Part shown: positions 1 through 6,853 of the stretch, one piece after another
Layout of the letters: every line of letters starts with the position of its first letter
Numbering within the stretch: the stretch's first letter is position 1
NCBI GenBank assembly: GCA_003232015.1
Contig: QIKU01000148.1
Span: forward strand, 1 to 21,848
From: Gammaproteobacteria bacterium
GTDB taxonomy: Bacteria > Pseudomonadota > Gammaproteobacteria > UBA6429
Direction of reading: 5' to 3'
DNA length: 21,848 bases
Notes under the pieces: model-generated
Seen by the model: only the letters and a program-made list of their open reading frames with translations
What the model was told of the DNA's origin: nothing
Databases searched by the model: none
Program-made: the position numbers and the translations under genes

Positions 1-128
1 ATGTAGAGTATTTTTTCACTTTGCGCATCCGTTGGTTCAAAAATAGCTGCACCTCTTAGCTCAGCAAATTTTACCCCCGTGTTAATCGCTAATTTTATTA
101 ATTCAGCTTCATTTTTTATTTTCTTCAT
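1..128 (-). CDS. Partial unknown protein, N-terminal 42 residues
   Basis: An open frame begins with ATG at 128-126 and runs off the left edge. It follows an AAAGG ribosome-binding site about six bases upstream on the minus strand. The 42 visible residues start MKKIKNEAELIKLAINTGVK and are mixed charged and hydrophobic, with no signal peptide and no motif I recognise. The good ribosome-binding site and uninterrupted frame support a real gene, but family and function cannot be given. It is divergent from the small gene at 365. Confidence 0.6.
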   Translation of the reverse strand, partial: MKKIKNEAELIKLAINTGVKFAELRGAAIFEPTDAQSEKILY

Positions 129-364
129 GGTGAACCTTTGTGTGCAAGCTACGGGCAAACAGTGTTACGAAAACTTTATCATATTAAAGACAACAAAGGG
201 GTAAGCAACACGGTTTATATACTTGAGTAAATTACTCATAATTTATTTTATCCACACATCAAATCTCTCTAATATCTAATACCCAAGCAGTTTAGTAAAC
301 TACAGTTTAAATTCAAACACAGCTATTAAATGCTTTGTTATCAGTAACTTACGTGAGGTATGGT

Positions 365-484
365 ATGAGTGCTCCAGAAGATATTCAGGATTCGCAAGTT
401 TTACGGACTTTAACGATTTTAAGCGTAACATTATTTGGCTTTTTTCTGGCAATGGTTTATTTGGCGCGCGCTATCGTTTATTAA
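365..484 (+). CDS. Small single-pass membrane protein (39 aa)
   Basis: A 39-codon frame starts with ATG after a GAGG ribosome-binding site at 355-358, spaced six bases, and ends in TAA. The product has an acidic N-terminus (MSAPEDIQDSQ) followed by one hydrophobic segment of about 22 residues from roughly residue 15 to the C-terminal IVY. This is a plausible single-pass inner-membrane micropeptide. A rho-independent terminator 58 bases downstream suggests a monocistronic unit. I do not recognise the family. Its partner, if any, is not evident from the neighbours. Confidence 0.6.
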   Translation: MSAPEDIQDSQVLRTLTILSVTLFGFFLAMVYLARAIVY

Positions 485-541
485 GCCATTTACTTCCACA
501 ATTTTAGCACTGAGAAGCTTCTTTTTTCAGTGGCTGAATTT

Positions 542-581
542 AAAAACCGATATGCTGTAATGGGCTTTATCGGTTTTTTTT
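542..581 (+). terminator. Rho-independent terminator after the small membrane protein gene
   Basis: Perfect 11-bp inverted repeat, AAAAACCGATA at 542-552 and TATCGGTTTTT at 568-578, with a 15-base loop. The right arm runs into eight T residues (574-581). It separates the 39-residue gene from the PhnD-like gene. Its A-tract makes it potentially bidirectional. Confidence 0.8.
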
Positions 582-606
582 ATGGGGGGATAAATATACA
601 TATAAA

Positions 607-661
607 GGCAGTTAGTTGCTAATCCTAAGTAATTGAATTATATTGATTTCTACTGACTGCC
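607..661 (+). repeat. Imperfect inverted repeat in the leader of the PhnD-GGDEF/EAL unit
   Basis: GGCAGTTAGT at 607-616 can pair with ACTGACTGCC at 652-661, giving ten pairs of which one is G-U in RNA, around an AT-rich 35-base loop. It lies between the upstream terminator and the PhnD-like gene. It may be a leader stem or a split operator. There is no poly-T after it, so it is not a terminator. Confidence 0.35.
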
Positions 662-761
662 ACCCAAGTTTAACGTAATGGGTAAGCAGCGAATAATTAA
701 AGTTAAAGCGCTGTTTGTTCGATATAACCTATTGGAAAATAGTAAAAATATCGGGTTTTAT

Positions 762-1643
762 GTGCAACGTCGCCAGTTCCTTTCTCGTCTTATAGCTTCA
801 GCAACTTCGCTGTTGGTATTGCCTGCTGCCGAGGCGAAAGCCCGGCCTTTAGTACTGGGCATTTTTCCACGCCGCAATATTAAACTGACCTATAAATTGT
901 TTACGCCGCTGGCACATTACCTGAGTCAGCAACTTGGTCGAGATGTTATTATTGAAACAAGTAAATCATTTAATGATTTCTGGATCAAGGTGAAGCAGCT
1001 GTGTTATGACATTGTGCATTTCAATCAATACCACTATATCGTTTCACACCAGTACTATGGTTACGATGTTGTTGCAGTCAATAAAGAATTGGGTAGCGCA
1101 ACTATTGCGGGGTCGTTAATTGTGCGTAAAGACAGTGGGATTAATGAAGTTTCAGATCTCCGAGGTAAAACCATTTTGTTTGGTGGAAGCCGCCGTGCGA
1201 TGCAAAGTTATATTTCAGCAACATGGCTGTTACGTCAAGGTGGGTTAAATGCGGGTGATTATGTAGAGAAGTTTGCTGTTAATCCCCCCAATACAATTAT
1301 ATCAACTTACTTTAAACGTGCAGATGCGTCAGGTTCTGGTGACGTGGTGATGCAACTTGATAATGTTCGCCAGCGGATCGATATTTCACAGTTAAAATAT
1401 TTAGCAAAAACAAAGCCTATGGTGCATTTACCCTGGGCAGTTAGCCATAGTTTGCCCAATGAATTAAAATATAAAATTCGGACTGTTTTAACAACATTGG
1501 ATAATAAAGATGATGGAAAGAAAATATTGAAGTTAGCAAACTTGAATGCACTCGTACCTGCAGAAGACTCAGACTTTAATGCACACAGAGAAATAGTGAC
1601 TGATCTTTATGGTAATAATTATGGAATATCATCTCTGGAATAA
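762..1643 (+). CDS. PhnD-like periplasmic substrate-binding protein
   Basis: A PhnD/SsuA/transferrin-type solute-binding protein (PhnD-like family). The mature part opens with the typical RPLVLGIFPRRN strand, then a TPLAHYLSQQLGR helix, and later a DLRGKTILFGG segment, all characteristic of this family. I prefer the GTG at 762. It places the signal peptide at the extreme N-terminus (VQRRQFLSRLIASATSLLVL, then an AEA cleavage region). The RRQFL motif suggests possible Tat export. An in-frame ATG at 678 would add 28 residues of non-signal-like sequence. Neither start has a strong ribosome-binding site. Length is about 293 residues. The gene ends 11 bases before a GGDEF-EAL gene and no ABC permease or ATPase follows. 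A role as periplasmic sensor for that enzyme is therefore more likely than transport. Ligand unknown. Confidence 0.8.
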   Translation: MQRRQFLSRLIASATSLLVLPAAEAKARPLVLGIFPRRNIKLTYKLFTPLAHYLSQQLGRDVIIETSKSFNDFWIKVKQLCYDIVHFNQYHYIVSHQYYGYDVVAVNKELGSATIAGSLIVRKDSGINEVSDLRGKTILFGGSRRAMQSYISATWLLRQGGLNAGDYVEKFAVNPPNTIISTYFKRADASGSGDVVMQLDNVRQRIDISQLKYLAKTKPMVHLPWAVSHSLPNELKYKIRTVLTTLDNKDDGKKILKLANLNALVPAEDSDFNAHREIVTDLYGNNYGISSLE

Positions 1644-1654
1644 ATGGATTAATC

Positions 1655-3769
1655 GTGACAAGATTCAACAGCCTTACTTCCCAACTTTTTATTTTCATTG
1701 CCATGATTCTTGGCATTGCAATGAGTATTAGTACTTATAGCCAGTATAACAATGAAGCTAATATTATAAAAAAGGCGCTTTATGACCGGGGTGAATCGTT
1801 GGCTGAATTGCTAGCCTCAATCAGTATTGATCCACTCCTTGTGTTTGATGATGTGACGCTTGATAGCTATGCAAAATTTATTAGCAATCAAAAGGATATT
1901 GTTTTTGCTGCGGTGGTTAACGATAAAAATATTCCATTGACGCATTACCTGAATAAAGATAATTCTTATATACAGTCAATTTTGGGCGCGAAGAAGATTA
2001 TTAATGTTCATCATATTATAGAAAAACTTCGAAATAACGAAAATATTTTATTCTTTGAAATGCCGGTTAAATTTGATGGGAAACTCTTAGCGAAGGCATG
2101 GGTGGGACTTGATAGATTACCGTATAAAAATTTATTTAAAAGTGTTTTACTTGAAATTGTGTGGGTCACCCTGGGAATTGGGCTGTTTGTTGGTGGCGCT
2201 ATATATTTCCTGTTTAAACGTAAAATATTCAAACCTGTTGCGATACTAATGCAGGGAACACAAAATATTGCAAATTTTAATTTTGATAAAGCAGTAAAAA
2301 TAGAGGGAGCGGGTGAGCTTACACTTCTTGCTGACTCGTTTGATAAAATGCGTTTGCAAATAAAAGAAACAATGGAGTCCAGAGATTTAGTTATGCTGGA
2401 GTTGTCCGAGTTAAATGATTCACTGGAAGAGCATGTGCAAGCAAGGACGCAGGAGTTGCAGATTCTTAATTTAAAGATTGCACATGAAGCCATGCATGAC
2501 CCCCTTACAGGCTTGCCTAACCGTGTATTAGTAACAGAACAACTGCAACATGATATTGCACATGCTGAACGGACAAAAACAACACTTGCTGTTTTTATTA
2601 TGGATTTAAATAATTTTAAAGAAGTGAATGACACTTTAGGTCATCCAGAGGGGGATCGTTTATTAATTAATGTGGCACAGCGGTTGTTAAAGGCGATAAG
2701 AGAAAGCGATACCGTGGGTCGATTAGGCGGTGATGAGTTTGCCATGGTGTTACCGGATATTAGTGAAGAGGATGCCGTTAAAGTTGCCGATAAAATATTA
2801 GGCGAACTATTACCAAGCTTTGCTCTGGATAATCACACCCTTAAGGTGGGGGCCAGTATTGGTATTGCAATGTATCCAGAACACGGAGTGGATCATACTT
2901 CTTTAGTGCGGCTTGCCGATGTTGCAATGTATGAAGCAAAGAAAGATAAGCGTGATGTCTGTGTTTATCGTGCAGAACTCGATAAATATACACCGTTACG
3001 TTTATCTTTAATGGATTATCTTCATACGGCTCTGGAAACAAATCAACTGCAACTGTATTACCAACCACAGATTTCCTTAATTGATAATAAAGTTGTTTCA
3101 GTCGAAGCATTAATTCGTTGGTATCATCCTGAGCTTGGCTGGATTTTTCCGGATCAATTTATTCCTATTGCAGAAAATACCGGCTTAATAAATCAGGTGA
3201 GTGACTGGGTTCTTGAAGAGGCCTTTACGCAATGGAGAAAATGGCAGGATGAGGGTGTGGACTTACAAATTTCCATTAACCTGTCAGCGCGAGACCTGGC
3301 GAATCCGAGGTTGCCTACACGTATAGCAGAGCTGTGTGACAAATATAATATGTATACTAACGGCATTATCGCTGAAATTACAGAAAGTGCCATTATGTAT
3401 AACCCTGAGCAGGTTATCGAAATAATGAATGAACCTGATATGCAGCGTTTGCAATTTTCGATTGACGATTTTGGTACCGGTTACTCATCACTGAGTTATC
3501 TTAAAAAGTTGTCCGTTGAAGAAGTTAAAATAGATAAGTCATTTATTACTGACATGGTTAAGGATGACGATGATGCAAATATTGTAAAATCAGTTATTGA
3601 TCTGGTGCACAATCTGGGTCGGGTTGTTGTTGCTGAAGGTGTAGAGGATATTGAAACATTAACACAGTTGAAATTATTGGGTTGCGACAAGGTGCAGGGC
3701 TATTTATTTTCAAAAGCTGTTCCTGTTGATGAGTTAATGGCCGTTATTACAAAGATTCAACAGGCCTGA
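1655..3769 (+). CDS. Membrane sensor diguanylate cyclase/phosphodiesterase (CHASE8-like, HAMP, GGDEF, EAL)
   Basis: A 704-residue inner-membrane c-di-GMP enzyme. TM1 is about residues 10-28. A periplasmic domain of about 135 residues resembles CHASE8 (PLLVFDD around 60-66, then DIVFAAVVND). TM2 is about 166-187, HAMP about 188-240, and a short coiled coil about 240-275. The GGDEF domain is intact: GGDEF at 358-362, with an inhibitory-site RxxD at R349-D352 exactly five residues upstream. The EAL domain also looks intact: E484 of EAL, N542, E574, D604/D605 of DDFGTG, K625, E661 of AEGVE and Q681. Both synthesis and hydrolysis are therefore possible. The start is GTG at 1655 with a weak GGA about six bases upstream; no better start gives a complete TM1. 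It sits 11 bases after the PhnD-like gene, so the two probably form an operon in which the binding protein presents ligand to the periplasmic domain. Confidence 0.93.
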   Translation: MTRFNSLTSQLFIFIAMILGIAMSISTYSQYNNEANIIKKALYDRGESLAELLASISIDPLLVFDDVTLDSYAKFISNQKDIVFAAVVNDKNIPLTHYLNKDNSYIQSILGAKKIINVHHIIEKLRNNENILFFEMPVKFDGKLLAKAWVGLDRLPYKNLFKSVLLEIVWVTLGIGLFVGGAIYFLFKRKIFKPVAILMQGTQNIANFNFDKAVKIEGAGELTLLADSFDKMRLQIKETMESRDLVMLELSELNDSLEEHVQARTQELQILNLKIAHEAMHDPLTGLPNRVLVTEQLQHDIAHAERTKTTLAVFIMDLNNFKEVNDTLGHPEGDRLLINVAQRLLKAIRESDTVGRLGGDEFAMVLPDISEEDAVKVADKILGELLPSFALDNHTLKVGASIGIAMYPEHGVDHTSLVRLADVAMYEAKKDKRDVCVYRAELDKYTPLRLSLMDYLHTALETNQLQLYYQPQISLIDNKVVSVEALIRWYHPELGWIFPDQFIPIAENTGLINQVSDWVLEEAFTQWRKWQDEGVDLQISINLSARDLANPRLPTRIAELCDKYNMYTNGIIAEITESAIMYNPEQVIEIMNEPDMQRLQFSIDDFGTGYSSLSYLKKLSVEEVKIDKSFITDMVKDDDDANIVKSVIDLVHNLGRVVVAEGVEDIETLTQLKLLGCDKVQGYLFSKAVPVDELMAVITKIQQA

Positions 3770-3842
3770 ACCAGACGCTGTTTTCTTGAGGCTGCATCTA
3801 CCTCGAATATATTCCAGATCCAGATAAGTCTGATTATAAGGC

Positions 3843-3857
3843 AGTATCATTGATACT
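3843..3857. repeat. Perfect 15-bp palindrome
   Basis: AGTATCA-T-TGATACT is a perfect 7-1-7 palindrome located 74 bases after the GGDEF-EAL stop codon. A one-base centre makes a hairpin unlikely, so a dimeric DNA-binding protein site is the more natural reading. It does not match the FNR, CRP, Fur or LexA consensus sequences known to me. Confidence 0.5.
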
Positions 3858-4034
3858 ATGGCCACAATACCCGAGCCCATTCGAAACCCTCTGCCTGGTT
3901 TTCGGAAGTCGGCATATGTTGAGTGAGTTGCTGGGTAATAAAAACGTAAACTAATATGATGATTATATGCATGAATGGATTCAGGGAAAATGCCTGATCG
4001 TGAAATTTACAATGAGTAATTTATCTTATGTTAG

Positions 4035-4053
4035 TATATTCTGGCAGAATATA
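4035..4053. repeat. Perfect 19-bp palindrome
   Basis: TATATTCTG-G-CAGAATATA is a perfect 9-1-9 palindrome about 200 bases upstream of the HPP-family gene. The AT-rich flanks and single-base centre suggest an operator. I cannot name the regulator. Confidence 0.55.
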
Positions 4054-4072
4054 TGTTTTAATCAATTATATA

Positions 4073-4188
4073 TCGTCAACTGGGTTGCACCCCGCTGACG
4101 ACCAAAGGGGAGAGCTCCGCTTCTCCCCTTTGGAAACCCCAACGGTTTTGTGCCCGCCGCAAGCGGACGGGGAATTTAGATTAAATTC
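4073..4188. repeat. Block of five back-to-back hairpins (possible structured RNA or palindromic repeat element)
   Basis: Almost every base of this 116-bp block falls in a short-range inverted repeat. (1) TCGTCA 4073-4078 pairs with TGACGA 4096-4101, with an inner GGG/CCC. (2) CCAAAGGGGAGA 4102-4113 pairs perfectly with TCTCCCCTTTGG 4122-4133. (3) AAACC 4134-4138 pairs with GGTTT 4144-4148. (4) CCCG-CCG 4153-4159 pairs with CGG-A-CGGG 4164-4171 around a CAAG loop. (5) GAATTTA 4172-4178 pairs with TAAATTC 4182-4188. It ends about 60 bases before the HPP-family start. It may be a leader RNA, an independent ncRNA, or a dispersed REP/MITE-like element. No known riboswitch class was recognised. Confidence 0.6.
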
Positions 4189-4250
4189 GTTATTGTTGAG
4201 TATAGAATCAATACTAACGGATTATTATCAAAGGGTTGTCATATAATATA

Positions 4251-5186
4251 GTGGCTCAATTTTTTAAAAAATGGCTTCAGCTCTTAAGTATTGATAGCTC
4301 TGTGAGCAGCGCAGAAAAGCTTGCGTCAACCCTTGGCGGTTTTGTCGGTATTTTTCTAATTAGTGGAATAAGTTTTTACTTTACCGGTGCAAGCGGTGCA
4401 GCTTTGATTGTACCCTCGATGGGCGCCTCTGCGGTGCTGGTATTTGCTGTGCCCCACGGTAAACTTTCTCAACCCTGGGCCTTATTTGGCGGTCAGTTGA
4501 GTTCGGCGGTGGTGGGAGTGAGCTGTTATTATCTTGTGCCCAACATTTTTATTGCCTCAGGTTTGGCAGTAGGGTTGGCAATTGGTGTGATGCATCTTTT
4601 GCGTTGCATTCATCCACCCGGCGGGGCGACCGCACTGGCAGCCGTGATTGGTAGTGCACAAATTCATGCTCTGGGTTACGAGTATGTGCTTACCCCTGTG
4701 CTTTTAAATACGGTTGTTATTTTTGTTACCGCGGTTGCGTTTAACAGTTTTTTTCCCTGGCGGCGTTACCCGGTGAGCCTGATGCGTTTTGTTGATGCAC
4801 CTTCTTTTGATGTGAAAAAATCATCACGCTTTATTGATAAACAATATATCGAGCGTGCACTGGCGGATATTGATTTAGTTGTTGATTTAAATGCAGATGA
4901 TTTGCAACGGTTATTTGCACTAACGCTTGAACATGCTGAAACACCTACATTTTCTGCACAGCAAATTATACTGGGTCACTATTATACGAACAGCAAACAC
5001 GGTGCAGAGTGGTCGGTACGGCATATAATTGATGAAGCCACCTCTGACGACCCCAAAAAAGATATGGTCATCTACCGTGTTGTAGAAGGTCACGGGCTGA
5101 AAAGTGCTGACAGTTGTACACGTACCGAATTTGCTCGTTGGGCTGTACGTGAACTCTTTCCTACACATTTAGAAAATAGCGAATGA
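4251..5186 (+). CDS. HPP-family integral membrane protein
   Basis: The HPP-family signature HPPGG is visible in CIHPPGGATALAAVIG. It is followed and preceded by hydrophobic helices typical of this family, with about five to six membrane segments in the first 170 residues. Well-matched family segments include PSMGASAVLVFAVPHGKLSQ and SQPWALFGGQ. Some HPP-family members have been linked to nitrite transport, but substrate here is unknown. After a conserved FPWRRYP boundary, a soluble C-terminal tail of about 135 residues follows. It does not look like the CBS pair found in some relatives. The start is uncertain. TTG at 4236 directly abuts the AAGGG at 4231-4235, which is too close. GTG at 4251 is rather far (15 bases) but gives a sensible N-terminus (VAQFFKKWLQLL). 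Confidence 0.85.
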   Translation: MAQFFKKWLQLLSIDSSVSSAEKLASTLGGFVGIFLISGISFYFTGASGAALIVPSMGASAVLVFAVPHGKLSQPWALFGGQLSSAVVGVSCYYLVPNIFIASGLAVGLAIGVMHLLRCIHPPGGATALAAVIGSAQIHALGYEYVLTPVLLNTVVIFVTAVAFNSFFPWRRYPVSLMRFVDAPSFDVKKSSRFIDKQYIERALADIDLVVDLNADDLQRLFALTLEHAETPTFSAQQIILGHYYTNSKHGAEWSVRHIIDEATSDDPKKDMVIYRVVEGHGLKSADSCTRTEFARWAVRELFPTHLENSE

Positions 5187-5489
5187 CTATTGGTGGCTTA
5201 TTGAATACTCTTTTGGTATTTGCTTACAATAACACTAAGTATTCGATAATTAGTCGTAATCTTCGAAAACTAAAATAATTTCCTGCAAATTACTTTCAAG
5301 AATATCATCTGAGGGTACGTTGAGTGTTACAATGATTACGGCGTAAAATGCAGTATATACAAACACACCGTTTATAAGCAAGACGTTGTGGAAAAGCCCA
5401 CACCGAACCAGCCTTATATTTATAAAGTCTGGTTCGAGTTTCAGGTTTTAGCGTAGGGAAAGAGAGCCAGGATCTACAGTTAGTCGTGC
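5187..5489. other. Gap between convergent genes
   Basis: No gene was found. The only structures are a 7-bp inverted repeat with a long loop (GAATACT 5203-5209, AGTATTC 5238-5244) and the hairpin at 5404-5436, which is the best candidate for transcript ends in this convergent space. Confidence 0.5.
5404..5436. terminator. Hairpin between convergent genes, weak terminator candidate
   Basis: CGAACCAG 5404-5411 pairs perfectly with CTGGTTCG 5429-5436 around an AT-rich 17-base loop. It lies 3' of both the plus-strand HPP gene and the minus-strand SRPBCC-like gene. No proper poly-T follows on either strand, so termination is plausible but not demonstrated. Confidence 0.4.
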
Positions 5490-5645
5490 TTAGCGGTACT
5501 CTGCAAAATAAATCCCAACACCCAGTGTGATAAGCGCAACTTCAACTACGGAAATCCACAGTAGCATATAGGTAATGCGCCTTCCTGTGGGCTTCATGGG
5601 GAGCCAGACATCGCCATAGTTTAATCCGTGACCAGCGGCGCCAGG
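5490..5645 (-). other. Displaced C-terminal reading frame of the SRPBCC-like gene
   Basis: In the minus-strand frame one base offset from the upstream gene, the sequence is open from 5645 to a TAA at 5492-5490. It encodes GDVWLPMKPTGRRITY followed by a hydrophobic helix (MLLWISVVEVALITLGVGIY) and the tail FAEYR. This looks like a genuine conserved protein end with a C-terminal membrane anchor. The in-frame tail of the 5542-6138 frame (LAPHEAHRKAHYLYATVDF) looks like out-of-frame noise. No ribosome-binding site precedes the only internal ATG. A frameshift between about 5645 and 5612 best explains the pair. Confidence 0.7.
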
Positions 5646-6138
5646 TCACAAGATAGCGTTGCAGGTCGGTTGCCCAGTTGATCAGACTTTTATCAACTTC
5701 GTCCAGTTTAGTTTGACGGGTTTTTTCATCCAGACGATCATAATGATCGGTTATGGTTAGCTTAGAACCCAGTTTGCCATCTTCAAGTTCAATGGCTTCA
5801 ATTTCAATTACCGTACTGGCCTTAACACCGCTTTCATATTCTATTTCTAAACCATTGGGTCTTCTAGAAACAGTTAATTTGGTTTCAAATTCAAACGCGG
5901 TTTCCTGGCTAATATTGCGCCCAGCCATAAAATATTGTGAGGCACCTAATTTTTCCCATTTTTTAAATTCCAGCATGGGATTAATGCGTAACAGGCGTTC
6001 TACATCCTGAATAAAAACCAGCAGTGCATCGATATGCAAGGGAGTATTTATGGACGCCCATGCCGCATCCTGGTTATCTAAATTGCTATTCTGAGAGTCT
6101 TCTATTGTCATCGTCTGAGGGTATGTTATGTCAGTCAT
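5542..6138 (-). CDS. SRPBCC-like conserved protein, 3' end frame-disrupted
   Basis: A 198-residue frame. The first ~165 residues look like a START/SRPBCC-type hydrophobic-ligand fold: alternating beta strands (KLTVSRRPNGLEIEYESG, then STVIEIEAIELEDGKLGSKL) ending in a long helix (DEVDKSLINWATDLQRYL). The beginning (LHIDALLVFIQDVERLLRIN) fits the first helix. From about residue 170 the sequence stops looking protein-like, and a better continuation with a transmembrane helix lies in the neighbouring frame (5490-5645). The intact product would be about 214 residues and C-terminally membrane-anchored. The ATG start overlaps the stop of the universal stress protein gene by eight bases, indicating translational coupling. 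Function is unknown. The disruption may be a sequencing error, a real mutation, or less likely a programmed shift. Confidence 0.75.
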   Translation of the reverse strand: MTDITYPQTMTIEDSQNSNLDNQDAAWASINTPLHIDALLVFIQDVERLLRINPMLEFKKWEKLGASQYFMAGRNISQETAFEFETKLTVSRRPNGLEIEYESGVKASTVIEIEAIELEDGKLGSKLTITDHYDRLDEKTRQTKLDEVDKSLINWATDLQRYLVTWRRWSRIKLWRCLAPHEAHRKAHYLYATVDFRS

Positions 6139-6601
6139 GGGGATAAGGCACCATTAAAACGGATGTTTGTAATGCACGTGAGACGGGTTGCGTCATCATG
6201 CGAGAGCGTAAACCGGACTTGCCTTTTGGGCGAGGTGAACCCACCACTACAAGTTCATATTTATGTTTTTCTGTTGCTTTAAGCAAGCATTCATCAGGCT
6301 CGCCAATAACAATTTCATTTGTATAAGACAGGCCGTTGTCGTCGGCAAGTTGTTTTACGCGGGCAATATGCTCCTCGACTTCTTTTTCCAGTGTCGATTC
6401 CAGGTAGCGCCGAAAGGTATTGCGGGTGGAGCCATTATTTAACCAGTCATCACCGGTCATGCCTTGCCATAAGGTGGGTACAACAATTAAATGATGCAAG
6501 CCGGTATCTTGTGCATTGCACATTTTAATGGCCATTTGTTCTGCGGCCATTGCGCCTTCAGTGCCGTGGCTCGCTAATAAAACGGAATTTGGTGCATTCA
6601 T
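6131..6601 (-). CDS. Universal stress protein family (UspA-like)
   Basis: A 156-residue single-domain UspA-type protein. It begins with a beta strand and the usual SHGTEGAM turn, and ends with ELVVVGSPRPKGKSG and a VSRALQTSVLMVP strand. These are the family's nucleotide-binding loop region and last strand. The classical G-x2-G-x9-G(S/T) ATP motif is only approximate here (G121, G127, G130), so nucleotide binding is uncertain. An AAGG ribosome-binding site lies upstream of the ATG. The stop overlaps the start of the SRPBCC-like gene. A strong terminator lies directly upstream, between this gene and the permease/micropeptide pair, so this gene is either separately transcribed or expressed at reduced level by readthrough. 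Confidence 0.88.
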   Translation of the reverse strand: MNAPNSVLLASHGTEGAMAAEQMAIKMCNAQDTGLHHLIVVPTLWQGMTGDDWLNNGSTRNTFRRYLESTLEKEVEEHIARVKQLADDNGLSYTNEIVIGEPDECLLKATEKHKYELVVVGSPRPKGKSGLRSRMMTQPVSRALQTSVLMVPYPHD

Positions 6602-6630
6602 GTTCTTAACTACCTTAAATAAAGGGTCTT

Positions 6631-6674
6631 AAAAAAGAGCCGGCGCCCGCCCATGTTACTGGTAGGGCGCCGGC
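6631..6674 (-). terminator. Rho-independent terminator after the permease-micropeptide pair
   Basis: On the minus strand GCCGGCGCCC (6674-6665) pairs perfectly with GGGCGCCGGC (6648-6639), followed by TCTTTTTT down to 6631. This is a strong GC stem with a T-tract. It ends the transcript of the 42-residue gene before the universal stress protein gene. Confidence 0.9.
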
Positions 6675-6693
6675 GGTTGGTTTTAACGTAGCT

Positions 6694-6822
6694 TTAGTAA
6701 ACTACGTAGACTGCAAAGGCGATTATCAATGCAAATGCCAGCGCCATAAAGTCTTCCTTACGGTCACTACCAAAGATAGATAATGCAGAGCCTCGGTCGT
6801 ACTTTTGTTCTTCTTCAGCCAT
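6694..6822 (-). CDS. Small membrane protein linked to the YeiH-type permease (42 aa)
   Basis: A 42-codon frame from ATG at 6822 to TAA at 6694, with AGGAG nine bases upstream. The N-terminal half is charged (MAEEEQKYDRGSALSIFGSD, then RKED). The C-terminal half is one transmembrane helix beginning FMALAFALIIAF and ending VYVVY. It lies 31 bases after the permease stop codon and immediately before a strong terminator, so the two genes form a tight transcription unit. I do not know a named family. The arrangement suggests a small accessory subunit or regulator of the permease, but this is inference. Confidence 0.75.
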   Translation of the reverse strand: MAEEEQKYDRGSALSIFGSDRKEDFMALAFALIIAFAVYVVY

Positions 6823-6853
6823 TTTAATTTACTCCTGATATTATTTAATTATG

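Larger units (their letters stand above)
3770..4250. other. Long intergenic region with palindromes and clustered hairpins
   Basis: No convincing gene here. A 72-codon frame at 4028-4246 exists, but its coding potential overlaps the hairpin block and no ribosome-binding site precedes it, so I treat it as spurious. The region holds a perfect 15-bp palindrome at 3843-3857, a perfect 19-bp palindrome at 4035-4053 and five adjacent hairpins from 4073 to 4188, each described separately. I see no canonical terminator directly after the GGDEF-EAL gene. Confidence 0.6.

Noticed and set aside
512..536. CACTGA/TCAGTG hairpin before the terminator at 542
   Set aside because: Only six pairs with a 13-base or so loop; the following perfect 11-bp stem with T-tract is the real terminator.
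2011..2634. 207-codon minus-strand frame within the first GGDEF-EAL gene
   Set aside because: Shadow frame, Ser/Cys-rich composition typical of antisense translation; the plus-strand domains are unambiguous.
4028..4246. 72-codon open frame upstream of the HPP gene
   Set aside because: No ribosome-binding site, the frame runs through the five-hairpin block, and the translation looks like non-coding sequence (Pro/Leu-rich, no domain).
5203..5244. GAATACT/AGTATTC inverted repeat as a terminator of the HPP gene
   Set aside because: Loop of 28 bases, AT-rich 7-bp arms and no T-tract after the right arm.
6684..6708. ACGTAG/CTACGT inverted repeat at the end of the 42-residue gene
   Set aside because: It overlaps codons and the stop of the micropeptide and is short; the adjacent GC-rich hairpin at 6639-6674 explains termination.
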